Shown here: positions 10,152 to 20,336 of the stretch, one piece after another
Layout: each line of letters starts with the position of its first letter
Position numbering within the stretch: position 1 is the stretch's first letter
From: Cudoniella acicularis
Taxonomy: Eukaryota; Ascomycota; Leotiomycetes; Helotiales; Helotiaceae
Assembly (NCBI GenBank): GCA_013054445.1
Contig: JAAMPI010001032.1
Location: forward strand, 1 to 20,815
DNA: 20,815 nt
Reading direction: 5' to 3'
Made by a program: the position numbers and the translations under genes
The notes under the pieces: generated by a model
The model's input: only the letters and a program-made list of their open reading frames with translations
The model's database searches: none
What the model was told of the DNA's origin: nothing

Positions 10152-12914
10152 CTATACAATCTCAACCTTGCGTATCATATTCCCTGCTTGAAAATCATCC
10201 ACGAGGACCTGGGGCCAGTCATACATGCCAATGAATTTATCCGTTTCTCTTAACCCCCTAAAGATCATCGCGACCTCCTCTTCGCCCGTGGACCGCCTGG
10301 CAGGGCTCAACCTCCTCAAGATTCTATAAAATTCATGGTTGCGCAGCTCTTTTTTCAATGCCTCCAACCCGACTCGCACGCGCACATATGTATTTGGAAC
10401 GAGAAGAGTATTCTTCATCGCGGTGCAAAACTTTGTACTGGAATCCACATGCTGCCAAATCCTAGCTGGGTTATGCAGGGTCCTTGCTGCCGGGGTCCAC
10501 TGCCAACCAATATCCGGAAAGTCAAATCCAATCCCATCCCACCACCAGTCCTCGTTTCCAAGAGACATACTGAAGTATTGCGAATCATCAACGCTTGGAT
10601 AAGTGTGAGGGCCCCATCTTAAAAGATGACCTTGACAGTAGCAGTGAATGAATTTTGATTCGAGGCCGGCGTCCTCATTGAGAAGAGTTTGGAAGACGGG
10701 GAGTATATCCCTAAGGGTCCAGTCCTTGTTCAGGAAAATTGCGAGCAGCACCATTTTCATGCGCGGTTTGTGGTTAGGACTATAGCGAACGGGGGGGTCA
10801 AGATCTCCAAGCATTTTCAGAATGTCTTGAAGTTCACTGTGGAGGTTCCGGAACAGATTGAAAGACAGGTCAAATGGATGCTGAACATCTACAGCCAAAT
10901 GTGCCATTTCCAAACTTTCTACCGTGTTTAAAGAAGGGATATAAGACTTCTCTTCTCGGGAGCTCAATCGACCGCTGAAAAATAAACCGTAGAACGAGCA
11001 AGCCTGAACAAGTTTGTAGGATTCTGGTAGATTTCTTATCTCTTTCATGAAAAGGATAGAGACAAGCGATGAATTGTCTTTGGCCATGAAAAAGATATCC
11101 GTGGAACCTAATTTCGCGATCGTGTCATACGGGATGTCAGACGTATGAATGTACATCTCGGAGCTTTTTGCCCTAACCATCAATAAGCGTCCTGGAAGGT
11201 CGATTAGAAACAGGTCCTCTAGTGGCGTCGGAGGTAATTTGAATAAGTGAAACAGATGAACCGAGAGGCCACCGGAAGCTACATCAATGGAGGCATCAAA
11301 ATCCCAGGGTACACTCAGCTCAGGATTCCGGCCTATTTCTATTTCGATCATTGAGTACTTTGGAAGGACGGCTAAATTGAATAGTCGTTGTGATCCCCGC
11401 CCCTTTCTTTCCTGAGATCTTTCTTGATTTTGTTCTGCCCGTATCCTCACCCAAACACTTTGTCCATAGGTTCCATAGGTTCCATAACGCCTATTTATTT
11501 GAAATGGCTCATATTCCAGATGTAATAATAGGGATTGATTGTTCTGAAAGAGATTCTGAAAGAGATTCTTGGTATTCCAATCTGGCAACCACGAAGGCGC
11601 ATCCGAAGGCGCGGGGTGAAGTGACGCAAGAGATAAGACTTCGATTCGTTTGAGATTTAAAAGAAGGTAGCCAAACAAACCAATATATGTATGCAAGGTT
11701 GAGATGGTATAATCAGGGTTTAGATCCCGCGACTCTCTTCCTTCAATGAGCCCCAGAATTCCGAAGATTCTATCACGAATGTCAGTTGCGTCGGAGCTCC
11801 ACGTGTATTGAAGAACTTCGAATAGATTTTTCTCACCAAGAGAAAATCCGTTGCAAACATACTGCATCCATGGCGCAGTCGAAATATCCCAGGCCCAAGA
11901 TGAGCTACGTGAAGCAATACGAGCTGAAGTGAGGCTTCCTGCGGCAAGTTCAGCGCCGTGGGCAACAATAACAGCTGATGGGGCAAGAAGAAGCTCTTGG
12001 ATAACCCAAACGCGGCTGAAATAGCGTAGTTGGAGCAGCTCCTGCAGAAGATCATTGCTGATCTCATGAAGGCCATATCGAGGTTGATGGACTTGCTTCC
12101 GAGACTCGTTCGACGACAGCGTTCGCTTTAAGCTTTTCCCTATGTAGACCACGACCCTCAAGCAACGCTGGTATATGGCACCCATCTTGGCAACCTGGAA
12201 GGCACGTTCAAATGCGTTTGTTTGATCAATGCAAATAGCATCCACCCAAACATGTCGAATAGCCCTTTTGGAGCGGAGGTCTCGGAGAAGATCGCTACAG
12301 TTCTTAGTTTGGAGAAGAACATCCCAGTATTCTCCAATATAGACGGGCTGACAAAGTGAACTATCACCATCCTCGCCACCCCAGGAATACGAAGCTGTTT
12401 CGTACTCTGGACAGTCATTTTCTGGGTAGATCTCGAGCGTGAGATGGATTGGAGAATTGTCGTCCGTCGCAGCAGTCAACCACGCGAGGCGAAATTCATC
12501 GACGCCTAGTGTGCGCTCGTAGGGAGAAGATGGAGATGATGCCACTTCGAGCGATGAAGAAAGGGTAGCCATATTCTCCATAGCCAGTGTATCCTCATTT
12601 GAATTCTTGAGGTTCAAGCCGCTAGCGTCTTCTGCAGCCTCACCTGCCTCTCGAGTTGTCGCCATCCGTGCATCTTGCTTCCGTGTGTATGGAACACACT
12701 GAGGCCAGTAGAGGTTCATCTCTCCTATAGCCTCATCCAGTGGAATAGTCCACGGTGTATCGGCGGATTTTTGATTCGCAATAAGCGCCTGGATATTGGG
12801 GGAAGTATTGCAGGCCCTGCACGTGGGTGCGCCATTGTCGACGTAGACGTCCGGCTGTTGACAAGTTGGCTGGTGCCAGCGAGGCATGGCTGAACAGGAA
12901 TCTGAAATTGACAC
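10152..12914 (-). CDS. HET-domain protein (heterokaryon incompatibility type)
   Basis: A single uninterrupted frame of 920 aa. The HET domain (PF06985) spans about residues 170-310 with its three conserved blocks: YETASYSWGG (171-180), HVWVDAICIDQ...E...QVAKMGAIYQR...VVYIG (221-259), and YFSRVWVIQELL (298-309). It is followed by the usual ATDIRDRIFGILGL (376-389) and LNPDY. The N-terminal tail has closely spaced cysteines (PTCQQPD...PTCRACNTSP, 17-39) that may bind a metal. HET proteins trigger cell death after non-self recognition in filamentous fungi, but most members are uncharacterised and this one's trigger is unknown. The C-terminal 500 aa carry no fold I can name. Met10 (codon 12887-12885) is a good alternative start: homologues I know often start just before the WxQPTC segment, and an acceptor-like ATTTCAG lies between the two Mets. 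Short internal duplications occur (LFQNLFQN, GTYGTYG). Confidence 0.92.
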   Translation of the reverse strand: MSISDSCSAMPRWHQPTCQQPDVYVDNGAPTCRACNTSPNIQALIANQKSADTPWTIPLDEAIGEMNLYWPQCVPYTRKQDARMATTREAGEAAEDASGLNLKNSNEDTLAMENMATLSSSLEVASSPSSPYERTLGVDEFRLAWLTAATDDNSPIHLTLEIYPENDCPEYETASYSWGGEDGDSSLCQPVYIGEYWDVLLQTKNCSDLLRDLRSKRAIRHVWVDAICIDQTNAFERAFQVAKMGAIYQRCLRVVVYIGKSLKRTLSSNESRKQVHQPRYGLHEISNDLLQELLQLRYFSRVWVIQELLLAPSAVIVAHGAELAAGSLTSARIASRSSSWAWDISTAPWMQYVCNGFSLGEKNLFEVLQYTWSSDATDIRDRIFGILGLIEGRESRDLNPDYTISTLHTYIGLFGYLLLNLKRIEVLSLASLHPAPSDAPSWLPDWNTKNLFQNLFQNNQSLLLHLEYEPFQINRRYGTYGTYGQSVWVRIRAEQNQERSQERKGRGSQRLFNLAVLPKYSMIEIEIGRNPELSVPWDFDASIDVASGGLSVHLFHLFKLPPTPLEDLFLIDLPGRLLMVRAKSSEMYIHTSDIPYDTIAKLGSTDIFFMAKDNSSLVSILFMKEIRNLPESYKLVQACSFYGLFFSGRLSSREEKSYIPSLNTVESLEMAHLAVDVQHPFDLSFNLFRNLHSELQDILKMLGDLDPPVRYSPNHKPRMKMVLLAIFLNKDWTLRDILPVFQTLLNEDAGLESKFIHCYCQGHLLRWGPHTYPSVDDSQYFSMSLGNEDWWWDGIGFDFPDIGWQWTPAARTLHNPARIWQHVDSSTKFCTAMKNTLLVPNTYVRVRVGLEALKKELRNHEFYRILRRLSPARRSTGEEEVAMIFRGLRETDKFIGMYDWPQVLVDDFQAGNMIRKVEIV

Positions 12915-13046
12915 TTCAACGCACCTCGAGATTCCGTTGCGATGAAGTTTTTATCCAAGAAAGCTCCGTGTAAGAACACGGAGAAGAGAGAAGAGGTGAT
13001 GCTCCGAGACAGATCATCTTTGAATCCCTGTCGGTTTCTGAGTCCT
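12895..13046. repeat. Diverged direct repeat, copy A (overlaps the HET start)
   Basis: Shared landmarks with copies B and C: CTGAAATTGAC, CACCTCGAG, ATTCCGTTGCGATGA (from 12931), GGTGATGCTCCGAG, and CTGTCGGTTTCTGAGTCC at the right end. The left end lies inside the first codons of the HET gene. A core to B core distance is 307 bp, of which about 144 bp is the inserted palindromic element. Confidence 0.6.
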
Positions 13047-13192
13047 TATCCCTTCGTCTGGTGAGACATAGTCCAACTAGCGGCCGCATTGATTATCCCC
13101 AGATTTAGCGAATAAATACAAGATTCCCCCAATCACCCTCTTCGCATCCATGCGGCCGCTAGTTGGACTATGTCTCACCAGACGAAGGGATA
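13047..13192. mobile_element. MITE-like palindromic element with 43-bp inverted repeats
   Basis: The arms at 13047-13089 and 13150-13192 are perfect reverse complements over 43 bp. They start TATCCCTTCGTCTGG and end CCAGACGAAGGGATA. The spacer is 60 bp and non-coding. If the outermost TA on each side is the target duplication, the element is 142 bp with 41-bp terminal inverted repeats, as expected for non-autonomous Tc1/mariner or pogo-type elements. Each arm holds a NotI site (13080-13087 and 13152-13159). Perfect identity of the arms points to a recent insertion or recent gene conversion. No transposase is present in the window. Confidence 0.7.
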
Positions 13193-13198
13193 GTGCCC

Positions 13199-13369
13199 AG
13201 TTGTGCGGCTGAAATCGACGCCTCGACGAATCTCGTGATTCCGTCGCGATGATACTTTTGTTTTTATTCAAAAAAGTCAAGAAACACGAATAGAAAAGCC
13301 TAGAGACCAGAGGGTGAGGCTCCGAGCCTGATAAGCATCATCAAATCCCCGTCAGTTTTTGAGTCCCCC
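13199..13369. repeat. Diverged direct repeat, copy B
   Basis: Matches copy A in CTGAAATCGAC, ATTCCGTCGCGATGAT (from 13238), GGTGAGGCTCCGAG and CCGTCAGTTTTTGAGTCC. Where copy A carries the HET ATG, this copy has no start codon. Lies directly right of the MITE-like element. Confidence 0.6.
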
Positions 13370-13387
13370 ACAGGTGCCTACGTATGC

Positions 13388-13545
13388 GACGTGTGGCTGA
13401 CCTCGAAGTTTCGCAGACACGCACCTCGAGCTCGAGATTCCGTCGTGATGATGCTTTTGTACAAATTCAAGAAAGTTAAAAATCGAAGAATCGAAGAATC
13501 GAAGAGAGAGAAAAAAAAGAAGCGTTGTCAGTTTTAGAGCTCAAT
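13388..13545. repeat. Diverged direct repeat, copy C
   Basis: Matches the other copies in GGCTGACCTCGAAG, CACCTCGAGCTCGAGATTCC, GTCGTGATGATGCTTTTGT and TTGTCAGTTTT. It has lost the GGTGA...CTCCGAG block and carries an (AATCGAAG)3 run at 13481-13504 in its place. Confidence 0.5.
13481..13504. repeat. (AATCGAAG)3 short tandem repeat
   Basis: Three perfect 8-bp units, followed by a GA-rich and A-rich run. Inside repeat copy C. Confidence 0.85.
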
Positions 13546-14069
13546 ATAGTATGCGGTTAGGTTCCCAAGAAAGAAAGTGCACTTACCCCGCACACCTCGA
13601 ATTACAGTAGGAAATTGCTGCCTGGTCCCTTCCAATTCGAGTATCTATCCAACCGCAACCTATATCCTGGCAAGGCAAAAAGTGATATCAAGAGACAAAT
13701 TTTGGTTTCTTGGAAGATCGATTATCGCATTTATTTATTCTGCCTGCACTGCAGTTACTGTAGCCTCAGCTTGGTATCATCATCTAGCAGGAAGAGCCAC
13801 CCTATCTCCTCGATGTCCAGATACATTCCATTGCATCATGTGATTGATCGAGGCAGTTGCAGAATTATCTATCATCTCATCCAGCCATTCAATTCCTGTG
13901 TGTATGTGGAAAAATCTCAAAGTGTATCATGAACGAACAAAACGACCCCCCGCTCCAGAACTCCATTCCTCATGCAAGCACACATTCGTAATCTCCAATA
14001 AATCCGCCGCAGCTAAATGAATAGAAGCACCTTTGTACAACTTTCACGGAATGCCGCGTGATCAGAAAC
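13546..14069. other. Intergenic region, 3' flank of the UNC93-like gene
   Basis: No supported gene. Plus-strand frames of about 90-105 codons (13577-13932) show no motif. The right part should hold the 3' UTR of the minus-strand transporter; a TTTATT at 13731-13736 reads AATAAA on that strand. Confidence 0.45.
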
Positions 14070-15750
14070 TTATGCAATGCCCTTTTCGGGATGTCCTTGT
14101 GGGAGAACATCCGCGAGTGTCTCATCTGTGCCTTGCAAATCCTCCTCGACTGTGACAGTGTCTTTAACCTTGAGGAAGATGACGGGTGCGGCGCAGAGGA
14201 GAGAGAAGAGGAGCAGTGCCCAGTTGGAGGCGAATTCGGCTTTGTAGGAGATCTTGCGAGAATCGAGGGACCACATGACGGCTGCGCCAGCGGATTGGAT
14301 ACCCTTGTAGAAACCGACGTAGTTGGCAGAACGACGACCGGAGTTGGAGAGAGCGCCCATGTACCTGTTTTTGTTAGAAAGGAATGAAAAGTGAGGCAGA
14401 AGGCTTACCAGTAGACAGCTGCCTGCCAGATCGAATCGTAGAAACCGTAAAAGAAGTAGAGGAACATTGGGCCAACGTAGCCTGGAGTCGTCCAATCCAT
14501 GAAAGTAAAATCCTTTTCAGCAACATCGGCACGTGTGTATCTTGTGGAGAATGCGTATCCACCACCCCAGACAACCATTGTAAGAGCGAAGAGAAGACCG
14601 AGCGCCATCTTAGCACGAAGTGTACGGCGAATGCTCTCGATATCCATCGTATATCCGAACAAGAGGGCACCAACAATTTGGGCAAGATAGTAGAGGAGAT
14701 TGTTGAGAGCCCGAGTACGGGTGTCGAAGTATGCACCATTGACAGCATTTTGTTGATAGGTAGTGAACCAATTGGAGCTCCAGAACATGGGGAAGAGGAG
14801 GACAACCAAAGGTTCGTATCTGAGGGTTTCCCAAAGACCAACGAATTCGGATTGCCAGCTAGGATGCTTCATGAGGACGACCTTGGTGCCATCTGGTCGA
14901 ATTACGTCCTTGGCATTGCAGAGAAGAAGAGCAACGCAAGCACCAGCAAACATGAGAACAGTGAAAGCAATGTAAGTGCCATCGGTGACTGTGGAGTTAG
15001 TCTTGGTGTTGATATCTTGGCCGAGAGGAATCTGGAAAGGTTAGTTTCTCGCAATACCGCCAAAAAACCAAGAAATTGAAGCTTACCAGAGATCCAATGA
15101 CCGCGCCCATGTTAAAAATGCCCCAAAAGATACCAAAGTATCTACCCTTGGAACCTTCATTAGGATACGAGATCATGATAGTTCCTTGCGCAGTCCACAA
15201 AAGACCGGCACAAATGCCGAGAAGCGCACCAGCAAAGATATTGAAGCCGTCAACACTGCGATGAACAGAGACGAGCAAGCTGATGGCGTAGATGCAATAA
15301 CCAATGCCGCCAAAAGCAAGAGTGGTCTTGATACCGAGTTTGTTAACGAAAGTTCCACCGAAGAAGCCAAAGACGGCGAAGGTGCTGTAGAGGGCGGTGT
15401 TCTAGGAAAGCCATTAGCACTCTGTTTTGAACCTCCCCATCACTTGAAGCTGAAGGGATACCCACCATATTGTCGGCCAGCGTCTGGTCATCAGCTGCAC
15501 GTCCTCCGCCACCAAGTCCACTCAAAGCATTGAACATGCCGGGGCAGAGAAAGCATACGAACGAGACCAATCCAAGCTGGACCTTGGGTGAGGCAAACCA
15601 TGGGATGACCACAGGACCAATTCGACGTTCACGGTACTTCCATCCATCTGGTCGCACGACATCGCCGATGGGCTCCAGATCGTGTTGAACTTCCTTCATG
15701 TCGTAGGAGACGTCGGGCGTTTGCTCGGTCTGAGGTGTTGGGTCGGACAT
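14070..15750 (-). CDS. UNC93-like (DUF895) major-facilitator membrane protein
   Basis: Four exons on the minus strand, 15750-15466, 15401-15087, 15031-14409 and 14364-14070, give 505 aa. Introns are 64, 55 and 44 nt (donors GTGGGT, GTAAGC and GTAAGC; acceptors CTAG, CCAG and CAG). After a polar N-tail (about 55 aa) come roughly eleven or twelve hydrophobic segments. Diagnostic text includes CPGMFNALSGLGGGG (69-83), the glycine-rich second helix (FGFFGG), GICAGLLWTAQGTIMISYP with GRYFGIFW, and WSSNWFTTYQQNAVNG. These fit the fungal UNC93/DUF895 branch of the major facilitator superfamily, expected in the plasma or an internal membrane. Substrates of fungal members are not established. The C-terminal tail is short and acidic. 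It is next to the HET region without obvious functional linkage. A 231-codon antisense frame over exon 3 is a shadow. Confidence 0.9.
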
Positions 15751-17096
15751 GATGAAATTAAGTTGCGCCGTAACCCAAAAAGTTGGTTAGGCAAGAGCGA
15801 AGTGTGGTGCTGCGGGAAGTTGAAGGTAGAAGGAAGGAAGGAACCTTATACGGCGGTGATAGGGCAAAGACGATACTGGCGAGCAAGACCAACAAACAAG
15901 CACAATAATACGACCGTGGAGCTCAGCCTGGCACAGCAGGACAGGAATAAAAAAGAAAAAATCTCAGGTCGGCCTCGAGCTCAGAGCTGGGGTTCAGGAG
16001 AGTAATATACGATTACCATCCCACGATTGCGCGCTAGTCAATGCCCCTTCCCTACTCGGTGCATAGGACCATAGGTAGGTACTCCCCTGCCTCTCTCTAT
16101 AAAGCTAGTTAGTGCTAAGAGCAGCTACATGCTTCTGTATGCTTGGATGGCTCCGCGATCCGTCGCGTGCGGCACGTGAGGCCACACCTGCCAGAGATAA
16201 CGGTCTCCCGCCAAACGGCCCTTTTTGGACCCTTCTCCGCACATCAATGGCCGGCACCCATGAACGCCACCTCGTACTCGATCCGTGAGTGGCTACAAGT
16301 GAAGTTCGGAGCTCGTCCATAGCCGGCCGGCGAGGTTTCTTTTCTTACCCCAGTGGCTGGTTGCAGATGGCTTGACCTCTGAGATGCCACCATGCAGATC
16401 GTCTTCATGTAACGTGTGATGATTGCGTTCGTTTTGGATAGCAGCAGATTCATTGAATCGCTGCAAACCCCCAAAGATCCCTCTTTGCGACCGCGGCCAA
16501 AGCAATTCCATCCATTCCCTCCCACGCGTCAGATACAGCTATCAAAAGCCTCTTTCATGCCGTGCAACAACAGGATAATTAAAGGGCCGGATCCATTATT
16601 TCCCACAACTCCTTTGGCACCATTTTCTGCAATCCTCGCGCCTCGGTCAGCTTGTCCGCCATGTCTGATTCCCCGCCTACGCGGACACAACCCTCTTTGG
16701 CTGCGAGTCACCGTTGGAGTGTTGCCGTGAGGCCACTGGAGCCCTCTCCATATCGATATCTCAGGAGTCAGCAGCTGTCAAAGGTTACACTACGCACCAT
16801 GTTTCTGTGCGCTTCCTGCCGGCTGTTCGACTCGCAACGCAAACACAACACGCCGCCGGGCAGGCCATCGCACCATCACGCTCGTATTCAAGCGCAGCCT
16901 TCAGCTTCTGACAGGCAGAACAGTTCTCCGTATTGCTCGTCCAACAACAATGTCCAGAGCCTCGTTTGGATGTTAGATCAAAGTTTGCTTCGTCTCTGTG
17001 CCGCACCAAGCTCACAGTAACACAGCAAGTCGATGCGATGCTTACTTTTGTCGCACAACCCAACACACATAACCTTATACCTTACGCAGAACTTTT

Positions 17097-17120
17097 ACAT
17101 ACATACATACACACATACAT
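17097..17120. repeat. Interrupted (ACAT)n microsatellite
   Basis: ACAT units with one AC interruption. Inside the gene-free stretch. Confidence 0.85.
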
Positions 17121-18540
17121 ACGCAGCACGACGCGACTCGAATTCGAAATCCGAATATCAAGTCTAAATCAGTCCGCGGGAGTCAATCGACCCAACGTCC
17201 AGATACAGCTCCGGAGGGCTTCTTCCACTTTTGAAACGTCCACTCCGCGTCACCAGATTGGCTGCAGAAGTGGCTTTTGGCTTTAGATCCACCATGCAGG
17301 GTCTGCCACTGCGGCCCACAATTGATTGTCTGCTGGATTCGATGCCAAACGAACTTAGACATGATGGAACGCTGGCTCTGGACCCCAAAAATTCATAGCC
17401 TCCACTAACTCTTTTGGTCTCACTATGCGCGTTGCAAAGGCAGACATGACAAAAGACCTTCGTATTAGCCACCAGCTGAACTGTTTCTTTTCTAGGCAAA
17501 ACCGGAAGAAAAGGGCTGTGCACGTGTTAACCCCCCAATCTATTATCTACCCCCATCTAAATCCAGCATGTGAAGTGGAGGCGGAACGGCACGCAAGGTA
17601 TGTTACCTCAACCCCATCCAATGCAGTCAACCATCCCTACCTATCTTATCCTAACCGCCATTCTCTAATCCCAGATTCCCCACAATCCCAGCTCATCAAA
17701 CCTCAAACACAATTAATTGGCTGGAGCCTTACGGAGTACATGTACTTACAATGTACAGTCGTGGTACCATCCAAAAGGTTACATACATGAACCCCTCTTG
17801 CATCCGCAGCTTGCCAGCTGCTGTGACCACCCCATTGGGACATAACTCGGTAAAGTGCTTGTCTCTTCCCAGCTCGACCCGACCTACCACACGAAATCCA
17901 GGAATTATCACTTCTCACCTCTCACCTTCACACGAAGACCACGACAACTACACATAGAACCATGCACAGTCCACGATTTTTCACGGGTACATACCTTGCT
18001 CTTGTTATCTTTACTGCAGCCCAGCATCGGAACATTTCTACCTGGTACCTGGGTCCTTTTCTGTCTCGAGTTTTCTTCTTCACACCTCAGCCTTTCCCCT
18101 TTTGCATCATCGTTAAACGAATGACTGCAGTTACGATTGCCTGTACGCAAATTCAGATTACCCCATTTTAGAGCACAAAAGTCAACCCTTGGAGGCCATC
18201 TGTCTTTATCGATTATTGCCTAAGGTGGGAATTTCCCTCTCCCTCATTCCTTCACGTCAAAATTTTACAGTCATCTAATTTATTCCTTCATAGCCCTCTT
18301 CCTCTGATCAACGGAAAAAACCGAGGCATCGCTGCCTCAGTCATCTGGGTGAAAAGATACATCTGTACTTCCCAGAAAGGGAACGTGGCACGACACTTCA
18401 ACGAGAGGCGAGCAGCAGCTGCGAACTCCAAATGACCTTTCGAAAAAAGTTCAACAACGGGAATGATCTCTCTCTTCTCTTCTCGGACGAATATGCTACC
18501 GCTACATCCGTTTCTTGCTTTTCTGCTCGGAATTTCGCAT

Positions 18541-18565
18541 CAAAGTATTGAAGTACAATACTTTG
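18541..18565. repeat. Perfect inverted repeat, 10-bp arms
   Basis: Arms CAAAGTATTG and CAATACTTTG with the 5-nt loop AAGTA. It could be a hairpin in RNA or a palindromic protein site. No gene next to it tells which. Confidence 0.6.
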
Positions 18566-19578
18566 CTGCATGGTTCCGAGGCTTCAGGTTTCCTTATTTT
18601 TCAATACAGCTCCGATGTTTTTGTTCAGGGTAGTATCCTAAACAAACCGGTCAACCAACCAAGGAAGGAAGGACTTGGAGAGAAAAGATAAAATGCGACT
18701 CGCAGCTCCTCGCACAAAATCAGTGCCTCAACGTTTTCGAGATTTCGAGAAAAAAAAAAAAGATTCAAGGAAGCCAAAGAAACAGCAACTTCATTCCCTG
18801 TCAACAAGTGCTCTCTGGCACTACTGTAGGAGTCTGCATTATGCAAAAGGTCTTCGTGCCCTGAACGGCGAGCTCCAAACATTTCTGAATTTTCTTCTGT
18901 TGAGGATCACAAGTGATTCCATGAACCGCCCTCCTCTTCTCTCGCCAAATTATAGTCTCTCATGCCTACTTGAATTTAATAATGTACTTCCTTCCTTCAC
19001 TGCCTTTTTTTTAAATAGTGCCAAGTGGAGAATGCAAAGCAGAGAAAGGGGTGGACAGTGCCCTTTTCTCACCACCAGTCTAGTGTTACACATGCAAACG
19101 TCCAAGCTATCATTACCATAAGAAGCACCTGTATCTATATAAATCACAGCACAGCACAGCGCAACAGAACACGAAACTACCTCCCGCATCGTCATCTCTG
19201 CCTCCATTTCATCCTAACAGCCTCATACTTCCTCACTTCTTACTTTCGTCACTTCCTCACTTCCTTCCACGAAAACGACATTTTAACATGTCGAGATTAA
19301 AAAATAATCGGGAAAAACCTTGGCAGACCTGTGCTCCGTGATCTTTCTGCGGCTTTGGGGGGAACCTCGCTTCATAGACAAAAGCACAGAAAACAGGAGG
19401 CAATGGCGACTTCGGGATTCCGCTGTCACCAACCAACCTATTCGTAACCTATGTCACGTCACGCCACTCCTCAATCCCTCCCTCCTTACTTCCCTCATAT
19501 ATCAGTAGAAGTTAACAAAAGCTTGCTGCATCATACATTCTAGGGATTCGCGCAACCCGTGCACAGGGAGAAAATGAA

Positions 19579-19854
19579 GCTGATGTCACGACCCTGGATC
19601 ATGTGATCGGGTCACATGATTGGAGTTCACCCGTTCACTAGTTCAGGATCCTAGGGACTGAATTAGTGAACTCGTAAACCTAGATCTCACCACCTATATA
19701 GCTATATAGTTTTCCTTTGTAGAGCTGTGTGCTCAATTTCTTATATCTTAGCAAGATAACATTCTACCCTGATCTGCTTGACACTTCAACGACGATTGAA
19801 CCCAACGACTTACATGATATCGCATACCACGTGACAATAGAACGTTACAGCTGA
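19579..19854. mobile_element. Solo LTR (Ty3/gypsy-like) with 5-bp target-site duplication
   Basis: The LTR proper is 19584-19849 (266 bp). It begins TGTCACGACCC and ends GAACGTTACA; the termini TGTCACG and CGTTACA are inverted repeats with one mismatch. It is flanked by a perfect GCTGA duplication at 19579-19583 and 19850-19854. Inside are a TATATAGCTATATAG promoter-like box (about 19695-19709) and two hairpins: ATCATGTGA/TCACATGAT with 5-nt loop, and 14-bp arms from GTTCACTAGTTCAG to CTGAATTAGTGAAC with one mismatch. TGTCACGACC is a common start of fungal gypsy LTRs. No gag, pol or second LTR is seen, so it arose by LTR-LTR recombination. Orientation is taken from the TATA position and is not certain. 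Confidence 0.8.
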
Positions 19855-20316
19855 AACCAAATGTCTCTCTAAGTTTCTTATACGAGGAAGCTTGAAAGAC
19901 ACACCTTTATGTTTTAATGTTCTTGAACCCTGTCTGGTAGTCAAAGGTATAAGGTAAGTTCTTGGTTTTTAGTTGAAAGAAAAGTGTCTTCTAGATCGGG
20001 GAAGTTAGGAGAAGTATAGCGAGGCTTTGTTTTATATTTTTATTTATATTTATATACCTTCCTCTTCTCGAATCTATTTCGATTTTCCCAACTATACGCA
20101 AGCACTTGGAGACATATCTTAGACAGCGGACAGCGAACCCTCCTCTTGATCAATACCAACTACGCTTAGACTGTAATCACGAAAACGAAAACAGAAACCT
20201 AAAGCTACGGTACTATACCGCACTGCTCACTTTGACAGAAAAGATATCTCAGTCCCAGCACGAGACGCAACACCCACTCACAACCTACATCCTCAGCTTA
20301 TCATCAGCTTACTTAG

Positions 20317-20336
20317 CTCAACTCAACTCAACTCAA
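20317..20336. repeat. (CTCAA)4 microsatellite
   Basis: Four perfect 5-bp units. Confidence 0.85.

Larger units (their letters stand above)
15751..19578. other. Gene desert, 3.8 kb, left of the solo LTR
   Basis: The first 300 bp or so is upstream DNA of the UNC93-like gene, with GGAA repeats at 15831-15842. Beyond it, frames on both strands stay below 150 codons, overlap each other and carry no motif I recognise. Composition is C/T-rich with leader-like tracts (17600-18300) and is not strongly AT-biased, so it may be a long regulatory region or hold a non-coding transcript. Possible TATA boxes are weak (TATAAAG at 16099-16105). A frame pair at 16799-16911 resembles a mitochondrial presequence but goes nowhere. 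Confidence 0.5.

Noticed and set aside
14384..15079. 231-codon plus-strand frame
   Set aside because: Lies antisense to exon 3 and an intron of the UNC93-like gene. It is a codon-bias shadow without motifs.
16652..17020. 122-codon plus-strand frame
   Set aside because: Low-complexity Ser/Gln/His text with no domain; overlaps equally long frames on both strands.
17425..17790. 121-codon plus-strand frame
   Set aside because: No motif, and it reads through a region looking like C/T-rich leader DNA.
17962..18171. Possible gene start MHSPRFFT with a short intron GTACAT...CTGCAG
   Set aside because: The continuation after the supposed acceptor shows no conserved protein in any frame.
19584..19836. 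LTR ending at CGTGACA (perfect 7-bp inverted ends)
   Set aside because: That boundary gives no target-site duplication (GCTGA versus ATAGA). Ending at 19849 gives a perfect GCTGA duplication.
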